Positions 13,950 to 26,278 of a stretch of DNA of 64,000 nucleotides are shown one piece after another. The stretch is from the NCBI RefSeq assembly GCF_048771995.1, contig NC_133063.1, positions 64,064,514-64,128,513 on the forward strand, read 5' to 3'. This DNA comes from Taeniopygia guttata. Its lineage: Eukaryota > Chordata > Aves > Passeriformes > Estrildidae. The notes below the pieces were generated by a model. The model saw only the letters and a list, made by a program, of their open reading frames with translations, did not search any database and had not been told where the DNA came from. Every line of letters begins with the position of its first letter. The first letter of the stretch is position 1. The translations under genes were made by a program, and so were the position numbers.

Positions 13950-15070
13950 GATGATATCACAGAATGGGTAAAGCTGGAAGGGACTGGAGAGGTGGGTTCT
14001 GTGGTCCAACCTCCCTGCGCCAGCAGGGTCATCCCAGAGCACATTTCATAGGATTCTGTCCAGACAGTTCTCCCTTGCAGTGAGGGAGACTCCACAATGT
14101 CTCTGGGCCACCAGCTCAAATGAAAGTCACCTGCACAGTAAAGAAGTTCTTCCCCTTGCTCAGCTAGATCTTCCTGTGCATCAAGATCTGCCCATTGCCT
14201 CTTGTCCTGTTGTTCAGCATCACTGAGAAGAGCCTGAATCATCCTCTTGGTATTTTTCCTTCAGGTACTTGTACACATTGATGAGGTCTGCTCTCTGTTC
14301 TATCTCCTCAAGGCTGAACAGCCCCAGCTCCCCTTGCCATTCCTCACAAGAGGGATGCTCTAGACCTCTCATCATCTTTGCAGCCTCCACTGGACCCACT
14401 CCAGGTGCTCCATGTCTCTGTTGTCCTGAGGAGCCCAGAACTGGACACAGCACTCCAGGTGAGGCCTCACCAGGGCTGAGAAGAGGGGCAGGATCACCTT
14501 CCTCCACCTGCTGGCAATGCCCTTCCCAGTGCCCCCCAGACAGCACTGACCTTCTTGGCCACCCGGACACGCTGCTGGCCCATGGACAGCTTTTGTCCAC
14601 CAGGACCCCCAGGTCCTTCTCCACAGTGCTGCTCCCCAGCAGGTCAGCCCCAGGCTGTGCTGGTGCCTGGGGTTGTTCCTCCCCAGGTGCAGGACCTTTC
14701 ATTTACTTTTGCTGAATTTCAGATGGTTCTCCTCTGCCTGTCTCTCCAATCTAATGAGGTCCTTCTGAAGGGCTGTGTAGCACAACACATGGAGTGTTGG
14801 CCATTCCTCCCAGCTTTGTGTTCTCAGTGAATTTGCTGAGCAGGCATCTGTCCCTTCACCCAAGTCATGGGTGAAGAAGTTAAACAGTACAGCACTGAAC
14901 TTTTGGGGACAGCACCATTGACAGGCCTCCAAATACACACTGTGCCACTATTTATGACCCTCCAGGGTCTACCATTCAACCACTTCTCTTCACTAAAGCC
15001 TTGCTGAAATTGAGGTAGACACTATCCACTGTTCTCCCCGCAGCCATTTAGGAAGAACCTCTGAAGGCCT
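13950..15070 (-). mobile_element. CR1 LINE fragment (3' part), minus orientation
   Basis: Beginning at 13960 the plus strand reads the reverse complement of a CR1 3' end: TCACAGAATGGG, a GGAAGGGACT block, then the characteristic CR1 3'-UTR text through about 15060. On the minus strand, 14938-14702 still reads the last part of the reverse-transcriptase frame, with the NHLKFSKSK block that usually precedes CKVLHLG. The element is 5'-truncated, as most avian CR1 copies are. Ends are approximate. Confidence 0.88.
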
Positions 15071-16216
15071 AACAAATATCAATTGTCAGAAATGTCCTGC
15101 TTCTCTGTCCTTACATTTATCCTTAACAATAAGTTCAAATTATCTCAAAGAAAAATTTGCTACTGAAGATAAAATCCATCTATATTTTAGGCCTAAAGTA
15201 ACTCCATCCTACTCTATTTGACCCAACATATTTTTTCCTAATACTTTCTCACCTTCTCTTTCTGATGGCTTATAAGGATCATTGATTTCTCCTTTGTTTA
15301 CACCTCCTGTGTGGTATAAAGACAGATAGCTCACTACCACATTACATTTTTAAGGTGTATGACCAGATGGGATCCAATATGGTAAGAAGCAAGGGGCAAA
15401 GGCAGGAAATCCTATCAGCAACTGGTTGGGGCTTCAGGGAATACTTGTGGGAATACTCCCACAGAGACCAAATTAAGAGATGTCACAGGGCATGAGTTTG
15501 TTGTAGCATTTCTAAAGAGAAAGACTTGGTCAAAATTGTCTCAAAAAGTGGACTAAAAAAGGTTGAAATCTAGACACCAAATATATCTGTGGCCATTCTA
15601 AATGCAAAAGAAACACAAAATTTTAGAATACTACTGGTACTAGAATATGCTCAACTCTAATACAAATGCTAGATCTGTAGTATTCACAACTAAATAATGT
15701 TAGTCTTGCCTGGTGCCCTTTCTGTGGTACAGAGGTTAGGAGGAACGTCTGGGTTTTAGGCTCAAGTTTTCCCTGACTGTGCTCAGGAAAGAGCTTCCCA
15801 GAAGACACAGAGATATTGGAGGTGAGGAGGTGGTCATAATTGTACATATCTGCCTCCATTAGTCTGGTGTCAGTAGCAAAGGCAATGCTAGATTGAGGCT
15901 TATTTCTTGTTTTGGAAAGGGAACCCAAAATTCTCCTTTTCTATTCACTGCAAATTATGGCCAGAGTATCTTCTTATCATGGATGGTGAAACAGAGTTTC
16001 AAAATCCCAAAATAAATGGATAATAACTAGATACACGTCTAGCTATTATCCATTATGTCCACATGATCCCATTTCTCGCTTCCTGGTTTTCCCTGGTTTT
16101 GGTGGATGCAACAGAGTAAGGGCATACAGCAGGATCCAAGGTAGAAGGGGGTTTACAGCAGGAGAACATCTTTCTTGGCCAACAAATAAAGAAAAGATCA
16201 TGAAGGGTTTTTGTTG

Positions 16217-16281
16217 CTTTTGGGTTTTTTTGTTGTTGTTTTTGGGTTTTTTGGGGGTTTTTTTTGTTTTTTTTTGTTTTT
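16217..16281. repeat. G/T-only low-complexity tract
   Basis: The plus strand is almost entirely T and G in runs such as TTTTTGGGTTTT and GGGGGTTTTTTTT. The complementary strand is A/C only. It is not a telomeric TTAGGG array. Confidence 0.85.
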
Positions 16282-18357
16282 TGCTTAAGTAGGAAAAAAC
16301 AAGTGAGGAAGCACCCTCCACTTTCTAAGTGCGAAAAGAGACTCATAGTCACGGGAGCCCTGTGGCTCATGCTTTGTCAGACTATAGGGGCAAGAAGATG
16401 AGCAGGTACAGGTTTTAGCAGGGATTGTAGGATGGACTAATCCAATACGAGGAGTTAAATAAAGCAGAGTACTCACAAACTGATCAGACTAACCATTTTG
16501 GGCTAAGCAAGGATGTCACAGAAAGTGACATTCCCACTTCCTCACACTCCCACTTCCTCACTAATCCTTCATCAGGCATTTTCTCCTTCTTTGTTCCCTG
16601 CAGAGTCTTCCTTGATGACGACATTTAGAGGAGTCTTTGTTCCTCCCTCTTTGCTCAGCTATTCACTGCTTGGCAGGTGAAACAGAAACATTGATATGTG
16701 TACATTGGTTTCCAAAAGCAAGAGCTAGCCACACACACAAACAATTATCCAGTCACATAGTTTAGTTAGATCATCCGGTATAGTATAACCATCTTCTTTA
16801 GACTTTGAAGACTGCTCTGTGGGGAAGGGGATATTCCATGATCTCTCCAACTAGTTATTAAAATATTTTCATATGAATGCTTTTTATATGAGTGCTATGA
16901 ACCCAGCAACTATAATGAGGCTGATGTTTGAGGCTGATACATCCCCATGCTGCTACAAAGGCTAGACCTTCACTTCTCAGCATGAATCCTAGCTCACAGT
17001 GACCTGTACTATGTATTATGAAGGTCATTTAACAATATGCAGGATGAAAAAACACTTTGTAGTTTTCTGCAAGCCCTGGATCATGATCAGACTATGGACA
17101 TCAGATTTCTCCACTAATATAGAGACCTCCAGACTGATGGGTCATAGGATCCTTAGCTGTTCCTGTTGAAATTACTAGCTTCCAAGAAAAAAAATAAAGA
17201 GTTCTTTTCTGCAAAGTCTCGGTAATGAACAGCATAAAAAATACATGGTAAACATATTATTCATGTGGAGAATCAGCTCTTTTGCAGTTCTGGGAAAAGA
17301 AATTCTTCTAATTTTGATGTTGGAGTCTGCAGACAATTACTCCAACATAGTTCCTTTTATCATCGTAATAATGTTTTTCTTTCCTAGTGCTTATTTTCCT
17401 CCCTGGTAGATATGACGCATCATGCTCTTGGGTTTCTTTAAGAGCTCTTTTTTTTCTCTCTCAGTGGTGGTTTCTAAAACCATTTTTATCTAGTCCTCAC
17501 TTCACTGCTTAAGCATTTGTTATGTTCTGGCATTCCAATTATTTTAATTGAAAGCTTAGCCAATTCAATAAAGTCTGTTTGCTCCCTGTTTAAACCAATG
17601 ATGTGGCAGGATTAGACTCTGATCCAGGCTGCTACGGGGTAGCTGGCTTATCTTGGCAGGAGAGATGGAATTCACTGTTAATTCTCTGCAAGAAGAAACT
17701 GTTTTAAACCCATGCAGATTCCTCACAGCACTTTCCAAACATCCTCCTTCCCACTGGAAAGGAAAACAGCACAGAAAGATGATGGTGCTCATAACCATTG
17801 TAACTAGAGAAGAATCTTCTCAGATGAGCAGCTTCTGGCTCCACTGACTGGCATAAAATTGAAACTGTGAGTGTGCCCTGGCTGATACAGGACTTTCCCC
17901 CTTAATCATAGGTATAACAGCTATAAAATATCCAGGTTTTAATGTCTCTGCATTCATAGCGGGTGCTTAAGGGACAAGAGAGGAGCTTTTCTGCCTGTCT
18001 TGGTCTAGAGGAATGGTGGAAAGTTGGCATCTAAGTGAGGAGAGCTTACAGGAACCTGAAGCACCATCAGGAATGCAATGCATAAACCAATGCCATAAGC
18101 TGCTGGTGTTCCCATTAAGCACTGTCCCATTAAGCAATATCTTTTGCTAGAAATAATACAATTTTCAAGCATCTGCCTTTGAGAAGCAATTCAGGTAGAA
18201 ATTTCAATTTTCCCAATTCAGTGAGGAAAACAGACTGTTCAAAAGTGCCCAGTCTGTCCAACACTGAAGTAAAAAAGACGTGATGTTGGTGTGATTTAAG
18301 ATGGAGAAAAAAAAGTAAAAAAATAGTGCACGAGAGAGTTAACTAATTTTTTTCAAG

Positions 18358-18535
18358 AAACAAAACAGCCCCCCCCCCAAAAAACCAACTAAAACAAAAC
18401 AAAACAAACCAAAACAAAACAAAACAAAAAAACCCCAAGCCCCCCCCCCCAAAAAAAGCAACAAAAACAAAAAACTACACCAAAACAAAAAACCCCAAAC
18501 AACCCCTAACAAAACCCCAACCAGCCAACAAAAGA
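18358..18535. repeat. C/A-only low-complexity tract
   Basis: About 180 bases are made almost only of A and C on the plus strand, with runs of nine to ten C alternating with AAAAC units. It is the strand complement in character of the G/T tract at 30838-31036. Confidence 0.85.
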
Positions 18536-19084
18536 AGCCTACAAACTGTTTCTCCCTTACAGGAGCGTTGTGAAAGAGACTTACCAATAAAGGACCTGCA
18601 CCAGTTCAAAGGGAGGGACAGTTTGCTCCTTCACTGTGCTACCATTTCAATCAGTGTCTTGTTGGAATTGTCAGTAATTTTTATGGGATGATTTATTAAG
18701 TACAATAGTTTGGAGAAAACTCAGCATTTGGAAAAGTAAGGTTATTCAAAAGGCAATGCACTCCAGCTCCAGATGCAGTCCCTGTTTGAGGTTGTTTTTA
18801 GGAGGTAACCAAGGCAGAAAAGCTGCACTGAGATTTTTCAAATGCCATGATGCTCAAGCCTGGATCTGATCCCCAGAGCATCCACTGTTATCATTTGAAG
18901 GCTTAGCTCAGTTCTGTGGTTTTGTTTATTCTGCTCTTCTGAACAGCCTGATATCCTAAGACTTGAACTGAGTGAATAAAGGAAAATATTTTTCCTTCAA
19001 ATATTCTCATGAAACTCTAGCTGACTGCTAAACTCCAGTGTGGTATTGGATAGCTAAAGTATCTAGTACCCAGCCTAAGCTGTC

Positions 19085-19258
19085 CAGCATACTGATGCAG
19101 TCTGTAATAGGAGTATCTGAGTTCAAGAAGCATTTGACAACATTCTCAGGCACAGGGTGTGATTCTTGTAGTGTCCTGCATGGAGCCAGGAGTTGGACTT
19201 GATGATCCTGTTGGGTCCTTTCCAACTCAGCATATGCTATGATCCTATGATCTCTCTC
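19085..19258 (+). mobile_element. CR1 LINE 3'-end fragment
   Basis: A short copy of the CR1 3' terminus: GGAGCCAGGAGTTGGACTTG, then TGATCCTGTTGGGTCC and TTCCAACTCAGCATATGC, ending in the repeating TATGATCCTATGAT tail. Coding sequence is absent, so this is a strongly 5'-truncated copy. Confidence 0.85.
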
Positions 19259-22200
19259 TTTTTTCCAGTTGAGTTTCCAGATGATCAAAAATCCTTCACA
19301 TAGTGGATTCAAATTCTTAGAAGCCAACCCTCTGTTTTCCAGAGGATATGAAACATTAACTTAGGTCATAAGACACACTCCCTGTATAAGGCACTTCATC
19401 CCACAGAACACAGTTAAAACATATCCCAGGCCAGACATTTGTGGACAAAAGGTTTGGACTTCGTCTTTTCCAGATGGAGGCTGCTAATAGACAAGAGATT
19501 ATATATCAATACTTTACTTTGTTAACTTGATTGTGCCTTAGTTTCCTATGTAATTTCTCGCTTTTGTTTTCCTTGAAAAGTGGGTTTTTTTCCCACTCAG
19601 TCTTTTTGAGGTCTCCACTTGCTTTTATCTTGATGTGCTTCTTTCTCTGTTAGCTGTACTCTCCCAACCCTCTAATCTCCAACATCCAAATGGAGATGTC
19701 CCTGTTTTGAATAAAAAGTTAATGCTACAAACAATTTCAGCAAACAAATATTTTTTGATTTCTGGGCAGAATAAAAAAAAATCTAAATATCATCATCATT
19801 CCAACCTTTTTTTTTTTCTTTTTTCAAAAGAAAACCCCCATAAGATTCCAGATCCACATCTGTGAAGCATATACACACAGAATCATGCCACTGAACAACG
19901 AGCTGTTGAAAAAGCTTGCTATCAAAATTTTCTTAGTATGTTGAGGTATTAGCTGATATAAAAAGCTTTTCACATAACCTGGACACAACTGATTACAACA
20001 TCAGTAAAAACAAATATAATTTTTTCCAGTCAAACATAATGAGGTACGGTAAGTCCATTCATTTCTGCTTATAAGGATCCCAAATTCTTTTGCAAGTATA
20101 CTGTTTCTTTTTTTTCTTAAATCCTATCAGTGCAAATAGGCAGAAACCAATTAGGAGTTTATGAGTGTGTTAAGGTGTTATTAATTCTTGTTATATTCTT
20201 ATTCTTATATAATGAATCAATGTTTCTGCATTAGCCTTTGGTCACTGATTAAGCAATACACATATACAGACTTAACTTTAATAATGGGAGCAGTCCTCTG
20301 AAGTTAGTCATGTGTTCAAGCGTGTAAATTATAAAATGCATGTTTATAGTGTAACAGCTATAATACCAAAGACTCTCTGAAGCAAGGAACAATTCAAGCT
20401 GACATGTCTCCTACTGTTGGAACTTTTCAGAACATGAAGACACTTCCATCTCCTTTCCTGTCCCCCCAGCTGTGTTGTTAGGTAATAGTAGATCAGTCCT
20501 TGTGGGAAGAGCAGCAAATAAAACTGTGGCAAGCGCTAAAGCAGGGTGTTCGGAAGCAAAGAAAAGTGCACCATGCAATGGTGGGAGAGAAGTGCCCAGG
20601 ACTCACATCTGTTTGGAGCTCCTTGCACCTCTGTGTGGCTCTGAGCCATCTGTGTGTCAGAGTGAGCTGAGCAAGGAATGCCTTGAGCCTGTAGCACAGT
20701 AATGCATGAAGACAGCATTTGACAAAGAGCTCTGTCTGATTGGAGGTAAGCAGAAGTTTTTCACTGAGGTCTCCGGCCTCCAGCCCGCGAGGAAGACAAG
20801 CATGGCTGAGCAGTGGCTGTGGAGAGGTCACGACTCAGGTCAGTGCCAGGCTGAGCCAGGTGCTCTCCAGCTGGTCCAGGGCAGCTCAGGGCCTGTAGCC
20901 TGGTTAGTCCTGACATAGGCAGCACAACTGTTCACAGGTTTTCTTTTCTGTCACACTAGCACAGCCTGCTGTAGCCATCACATGGTAATTTTTCCCAGTC
21001 AGCAGTCAGAATAGTCAGCACTCAGACACAGATAGGCCTCTCTTTGGAGGCCTATCAGTGCCTCACAGATATAATAAATACCTCCATTTCATGGAGATAT
21101 TAATTTCTCTGGAGCTGGTCTGAGACTCTGGAAGTTGCTCTTCAGCCATGCCAGGAGCCAGGGAACATCTCAAAACTTAGTGGTATTTGTTTTGCGTGAA
21201 GAGTGCTTTCTAAAGTTTTCCTTCTCTATGTGAATACACAATGAACTAAAGCAAAACAAATTTCTCTCTACAACTTCAAGGGCTTACCAGATCATAAACC
21301 ATGATCATACAAGTCTCTTTCTTTGGAAGAAGAGTGTGGCATTATGAACAATATACCAGAACTGTTAATTTTATTTTTCATCTGTTCTCGTAACTGGGTG
21401 TCAGAGCAGTACACAGCAATGCTAAGTCTATCTCAACTCCCTTGAGGAATGAGATGGGATTAATTGTCATACAAACATTCCCATCACAATTATATGGGGC
21501 TTGTTTCTGCATATAAATAGTCAATATGCTCTTGTAGGACCTTGCACATAGCCTCACTTGAACACCTAACTTAGTGTATGAATTGGAAATGCAGATTTGG
21601 GCTTATCCCTTTCTATCTTTAATTAACTGTCTGAGCTGATAATGCTGACAATACAAGTGCCCTTTGAACCTGTAGAGGTCGAGTTGGCTGAATCATCATC
21701 TCAGGTGCCATCTCTCTCCAGTCACACCACACCTTTTACTGGGCAAACACACTCCTAACTTAGGCATTTCACTCAAGTGTGCCTTGCATCATCCCTATAA
21801 TTCTGTACAGAGTAGTGCTGATGTACCCAGGGACATGCCTTAAAGTGTTTGTCCTCAAGCATTGGGATTAATACCAGTAATTTTTTCCTAAATCTTGACC
21901 ATTATTGTGCTTTAATTTGCCAGATGCAAGGCAATACAGTATCTTTCTAACAATCTCCCATCTTGTTATTGATAAGCCTTCCCTATGGCCTTCTTAAACT
22001 AGCTCAGGTTAAATATATACACATTATTTTAAAATAAGAAGATTTAAGAAGAAGGAAATCAGCCTATATTTCTGTGGCATAACGCATATCCAGCAGTGCC
22101 GAATGTAAGCAGGGAGCTTATTGCTGTGGGAGGCACAGCACCATGGCAGCAGCTTGCCCTTCGTGTGAGCAAAGTGCAGGGGGAGAAGGCTCCTGTGCCA

Positions 22201-23419
22201 AGTCTCTGTCCTGAGCCCAAGCAGGCTGCAGCACTGACCTTCAGATTTAAAAGAACTGAACTATGAGGACTGAGGAGGCTCTAGAGAACTTTTTGAAGTG
22301 TTAGAGCAGTCAAAGGCTGTGGAAATGTCTCACAGGTTGATTCAGAGCATCCAGTTCAGCTTCACTCTCTTCACTTGATTGACAGCAGACTCTGAGGGAG
22401 AAGCCTGACTCTAGTCAGGATCAGTGTTCTTCACAATATGTTCATATATCTCTGAGGTGTCCATTTCTCATATGAATCTTATAATTTTTCCATCTCATGC
22501 TCTTTGATCTATAAAGAATAGAAACTCCTTGACTGTAGGGTCAATTTTCTTCTATTTCCTCCCCATGGATGTGTATGGTATGACATTTATAGATGCAAAT
22601 TTTTATGTGCTTGCTTACATAGATTGGAAATCAGTGCCTAGGCTGAGACATACCTGGAAGTGTGTTCCTACTTCAAGTCCATTTTCTGCCTACACCCATC
22701 TTCTTTTTTGGCTCTTTCTGATGATTTCATTCCCATACTATTTTTTGTTTTTAATGACTTTTCACCACTTCCATCCATTCCTTTTACCTATTTCTTCTCT
22801 AAGCTCCCTGATCACTTTCATTTCCCACACAGAGGTGGCAGCATAGGGCTTACTTGTCTTTTTTTTTTTGGTTTTTTTTTTTTTTTCCTTTTTTCCCCTG
22901 TCTCCACTATGTATTTTTCTTCTTTTAGTTACCCGTTCTGAATCACTTTTCTGTTTTGGACTTTTCAGAACCATTATCCTCTGAATTGTCTTTGCTCTTG
23001 ACTATTCAACACCCTCTGGGCTGACTCAGCCCAGGCTGTGTGGGAATTGATTTGGAATGAATCAGCAGCTCAGTGCTCAGAAGGGAATTAACAATCTATT
23101 TACTCTCAGATGATTCCTGTCTCTCCACCTCCATCTCCAATGACCATTTTCCAAATAAAACTATTTATAATCTTCAGATATATGAACAGGCAGAGCTCTA
23201 GAGAGGGGCTGTAAAAGTTACATTAAGGCAGTAGGTGGCTGAAACCATTGAAAGTTTCAAGTGGCAATAGCTAAAATTAGTCCAAATGGAGAGAAGATTA
23301 TTAGCTAGGAGACTTATGGGTCCTACGCAGCAGGTGGTCTGTTTCCAGAAATCAAAATGTTCTAAAACCCAGCAAATATCTTTCACATTCAAGAGTTATT
23401 TTTACTTAACTCCAATTAC
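19259..23419. other. Non-coding, no gene recognised
   Basis: Unique sequence with a T tract near 22860-22886 and a small perfect hairpin at 21031-21056. Open frames at 20493-20918 and 22529-22846 show no domain. The right edge is the ERV-1 target duplication. Confidence 0.5.
21031..21056. repeat. Perfect 10-bp hairpin
   Basis: GATAGGCCTC and GAGGCCTATC are exact reverse complements around a six-base loop. It lies in non-coding sequence. It is too short to call functional. Confidence 0.7.
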
Positions 23420-23425
23420 AAAAAT
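23420..23425. repeat. ERV-1 target site duplication, left copy (AAAAAT)
   Basis: AAAAAT directly abuts the TG that opens the left LTR. It matches the six bases after the right LTR (28977-28982). A 6-bp duplication is usual for alpha- and betaretrovirus-type integrases. Confidence 0.8.
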
Positions 23426-23820
23426 TGTTACAGCATTTTTAAGAGAAAGAGGGCATGAATTGTGAAAGTTGAGCTACTCCAGGCTAGGCCTCAGATTGAG
23501 GCCTGGTGGGGCCCTCAAAGCCTCTGACGCAGTTAGAAATTCAGGGTTGTGGCGCAGATAGAAAATAGTCTTAAAGTATTGTAGGGACCACCGGGTGTGA
23601 ACTAGTATAGGTTTTATGGTGTATAGTGCAGGCCGTTTTAAGGAAAAGGTAAACAATGTTAGCCTACCAATCAGAGTGTCTTTGTTTCTGTAAACTATAT
23701 AGAAGCTTTATAAACTACCGCCTGATTTTGAATAAACGGAAAACGCTTGATGAACCACATTGGTTTGAACCTGCGTTTGTCTTGTCCAGCTTTCCGTTTT
23801 TCTGAGGTTCCCTGGCTTTA
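23426..23820 (+). repeat. ERV-1 5' LTR
   Basis: 395 bp from TGTTACAGC to GGCTTTA. It holds a CCAAT box (23667-23671), TATA-like elements (TATATAG 23696-23702 and TATAAA 23709-23714) and AATAAA (23731-23736), the order expected for U3-R-U5 on the plus strand. A small hairpin (AGGCCTCA/TGAGGCCT, 23486-23504) sits in U3. The element ends TG...TA instead of TG...CA, and the right LTR does the same. Confidence 0.93.
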
Positions 23821-23822
23821 AG

Positions 23823-23840
23823 TGGCGCCCGCACAGGGAC
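23823..23840 (+). promoter_or_regulatory. ERV-1 primer binding site (tRNA-Lys type)
   Basis: TGGCGCCCGCACAGGGAC follows the LTR after a two-base AG spacer. It differs at one position (C for A at position 10) from the complement of the tRNA-Lys3 3' end, the primer type of lentiviruses and mouse mammary tumour virus. Confidence 0.9.
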
Positions 23841-24208
23841 TCAGGAGGCTCCGAGAAGGCTGCCAAATTACTTTTAGAGTAACGGGCAGTCAGGTTTGAG
23901 TCGCGCGACAGGAATTTAGGTCCAAATCGCCTCATGGTGACGGGACCGGGATCCCAAATTCACTTTTTGTGAACGGGGATCAGGTGGAACGGAGCAGAAG
24001 TCTCCAAACTCCGAATTGGGCCGTTTCCCAACGGGAGGAAAAAGACTCTTCGCATTGTTGTTTGTTTGCGAGAGTCCGTTGGAGCAGTGGGAAGACCTCG
24101 GTGTTCACAAGGTACCTGAACGGCGGGTGTGGACGTGGCCGGGGCCGGAGAGCTGGAGCGGGGTGCTGCCTTGCCGAAGAAAAGCGAGAGCGAAGCAGCC
24201 CGCGGAGA

Positions 24209-24220
24209 TTGAGGTAAGCC
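24209..24220 (+). promoter_or_regulatory. ERV-1 leader splice donor
   Basis: GAG|GTAAGC, with GT at 24215-24216, lies 36 bases before the gag start. This is the normal place for a retroviral major splice donor that would supply subgenomic env mRNA. Confidence 0.6.
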
Positions 24221-24250
24221 GCGTGCAGAAAGAGAGGGTGAAAGTTCACC

Positions 24251-26278
24251 ATGGATGGAGATTTACAGGCTTCAGTGCGGCTGCTCTTTCATATTCTCTC
24301 AAAGAGAGCTGAAAAAGTTAAAGAAGCCGATTTAGAACAGTTGGTCATTTGGGCAAGAAGCAAAGGCAAGCTGCAAAAACCTTCCCTGCTTTTTAGTGAA
24401 ACCGAGTGGCGAGAGCTGGGCCAGCTGCTCTGGGATGCAGTGATAGAGGGCAAAAAGGACAAGAAAACACTATTAGAGCTTGGAGGTGTTTGGAAGAAAG
24501 TTTCACATACCTTACAAAGCATGGCCGCGGAGAAAGAGGCAGCGGAAGCTGCCATTCGAGCATTCGAACAGTCTACAGCAGAACAAATAGAAACGCGAAA
24601 GCCATCGCGGGTTGAAAAATTCTTTAATGTTTGTAATATGCGGCCAGTGCGCGGGCAGAAAGCCCCAGTCAGCCCCTCTGTCAGAGATGTTGTCGCTCGT
24701 TTGGAGGGCGGCACGGAGCTGGGCAGCGCGGGGCCGGCCGGCGCGAGACGGAGCGGGGTTGCGGCCGCGCCCGGAACGGAAGTCTGCTCCCGAGCAGCGG
24801 ATGTTAACAGCTCAGCGGTTCCGCGGAGTGAGGCAGACCAGGAAGTGACCCTCCCGGGTCCCTTGGGAGGCGGGGAGACACCTGAGGAGGCAGGCGGAGT
24901 TGGTGACGAAACAGGGCTGAGTCAGGAGGAGGAACTCGGGGGCGGAGATCAAGGCAGAGACCAGGGCGGAGACGGGAGCGGGGCGGCGTCGGCCCCGCGC
25001 CCCCCCGCAGCAGCAGCGGCTGCGGCTGCCGCGGCTGCGTGCAAACGCAGAGGAGCGGCCCGCCGATACCCGCCGGCGGCGGCGGCCGCGGCCAGCAGCC
25101 TGGCGCGGTTTGGAGGGGCTGGACACCCCAATGCTAGCGGAGTGGCAGAAGTAGCCACCCAAACAACACCAGAGCACAGCCCCGAAAATGCCAGTTCCCA
25201 CCCCACCACCGTGGCGCGGCACTGCCCACTCCCACCGAGTTCAGATTCTGACGACTCAGAGCCAGACTTTCCGGTTGTCAATTGCAGCAGGGACAAGCGA
25301 TCACAGAACAAGATACAAAGACCAAATACGTTACAGGAAAAAATAGCCCGCCTTGCCACCCTTTCAAATCGTCAGGCTCAACCAGTGGAACCTTCCACTG
25401 GACAGCAATTGGCATCGCCAGCAGTTTTAAAAAATCCCTTGCAGTCCCGATGGGCGTCAGTTGTGAAAGATGCTCTTTTAGACGGTGACTGGAAAGCTGC
25501 CAGCTCCCTGGTTTGTCCTGTCATAGTGTCTAATGGGAATGCCATCTGGGAGCCCCATGACTGGAAAATCCTACAATCAGCTAAGCAGACAGTCACCACT
25601 TATGGGATCAGATCAGAAGCAGCCAGGAACATCATTCAGTATATATTCACAGCAGATGTGCTTTGTCCTAGTGATTCGTCTAACATTGCATCCCTGCTTC
25701 TGACACCTTCTCAATTCCTCATGTTTGAAAGGGAATGGAAACGGTTGGCAGTTGAGGAGGCCAACAAACATACAGATGCGGGAGACCCCTTTTTTGGAGT
25801 CCAGCCAGATATGCTGACTGGGCAGGGACCATATGCAACCAATCAGGTGCAACTTACCTTTCCTATTGAAATACATCAATTGTCACAGCAATTGGCTCAT
25901 CAAGCTTTGCTTTTGGTACCGGACAAGAAAAAGTCAGCATCCTATGCCACCATAAAGCAAGGAGCCACTGAACCATTCGGACAATTTATTGATAGGCTGT
26001 CAGCTGCTTTAAAGGATGCACCTGACGTGCCACCAGACGTTCAGGAACATTTATTCCGATCCCTTGCTTTTGAGAATGCTAACCCACCCACCAGAACCAT
26101 CCTAGCCACCCTCCCTCAGGGCTGTCCAGTCGATGAGATGCTTGTCAGAGCCACACGCGCAGAACAGAGCAACCAAGCTGCGGCATTTGCCGCAACCATC
26201 CAGGATGCAATTGAACAACAAGGACACATAATTGCAGCTGCTTTATCAAGCAACAACACAAGGAGACAAAAGACGTAA
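24251..26278 (+). CDS. gag: ERV-1 Gag polyprotein, intact but lacking nucleocapsid
   Basis: 675 codons, ATG with A at -3 in the leader. Residues 1-90 form a helical, lysine-rich matrix-like region starting MDGDLQ, so there is no Gly-2 for myristoylation. An Ala/Glu-rich helix follows (about 91-115), then a low-complexity Gly/Ala/Pro/acidic region (about 150-340) with an 11-alanine run at 253-263 and the acidic cluster SDSDDSEPD. The capsid occupies roughly 395-650; the major homology region is at 570-587 (QGATEPFGQFIDRL). The protein stops at NNTRRQKT with no Cys-His knuckle, whereas ERV-2 Gag has one. The likely cause is a frame change near the end (see the next entry). Without nucleocapsid it should assemble poorly by itself or act as a partner of a complete Gag (inference). 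The open frame and identical LTRs indicate little time for decay. Confidence 0.92.
   Translation: MDGDLQASVRLLFHILSKRAEKVKEADLEQLVIWARSKGKLQKPSLLFSETEWRELGQLLWDAVIEGKKDKKTLLELGGVWKKVSHTLQSMAAEKEAAEAAIRAFEQSTAEQIETRKPSRVEKFFNVCNMRPVRGQKAPVSPSVRDVVARLEGGTELGSAGPAGARRSGVAAAPGTEVCSRAADVNSSAVPRSEADQEVTLPGPLGGGETPEEAGGVGDETGLSQEEELGGGDQGRDQGGDGSGAASAPRPPAAAAAAAAAAACKRRGAARRYPPAAAAAASSLARFGGAGHPNASGVAEVATQTTPEHSPENASSHPTTVARHCPLPPSSDSDDSEPDFPVVNCSRDKRSQNKIQRPNTLQEKIARLATLSNRQAQPVEPSTGQQLASPAVLKNPLQSRWASVVKDALLDGDWKAASSLVCPVIVSNGNAIWEPHDWKILQSAKQTVTTYGIRSEAARNIIQYIFTADVLCPSDSSNIASLLLTPSQFLMFEREWKRLAVEEANKHTDAGDPFFGVQPDMLTGQGPYATNQVQLTFPIEIHQLSQQLAHQALLLVPDKKKSASYATIKQGATEPFGQFIDRLSAALKDAPDVPPDVQEHLFRSLAFENANPPTRTILATLPQGCPVDEMLVRATRAEQSNQAAAFAATIQDAIEQQGHIIAAALSSNNTRRQKT

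Larger units (their letters stand above)
15071..19084. other. Non-coding, no gene recognised
   Basis: Unique AT-rich sequence with two low-complexity tracts: a G/T-only tract at about 16217-16281 and a C/A-only tract at about 18358-18535 (both listed separately). No exon with credible splice sites and no LTR or CR1 copy is recognisable. Confidence 0.5.

Noticed and set aside
14220-14715. Open frames of 148-160 codons on both strands at 14.2-14.7 kb
   Set aside because: They lie within a CR1 3'-UTR copy and arise from its GC-rich repeats.
23750-23790. GGTTTGAACC block resembling a tRNA T-arm
   Set aside because: It lies in the ERV-1 LTR (repeated at 28906-28946) and has no cloverleaf around it.
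24812-25359. Long minus-strand open frames across ERV-1 gag
   Set aside because: They are antisense shadows of GC-rich gag codons; the sense frame has the major homology region and starts in the expected leader position.
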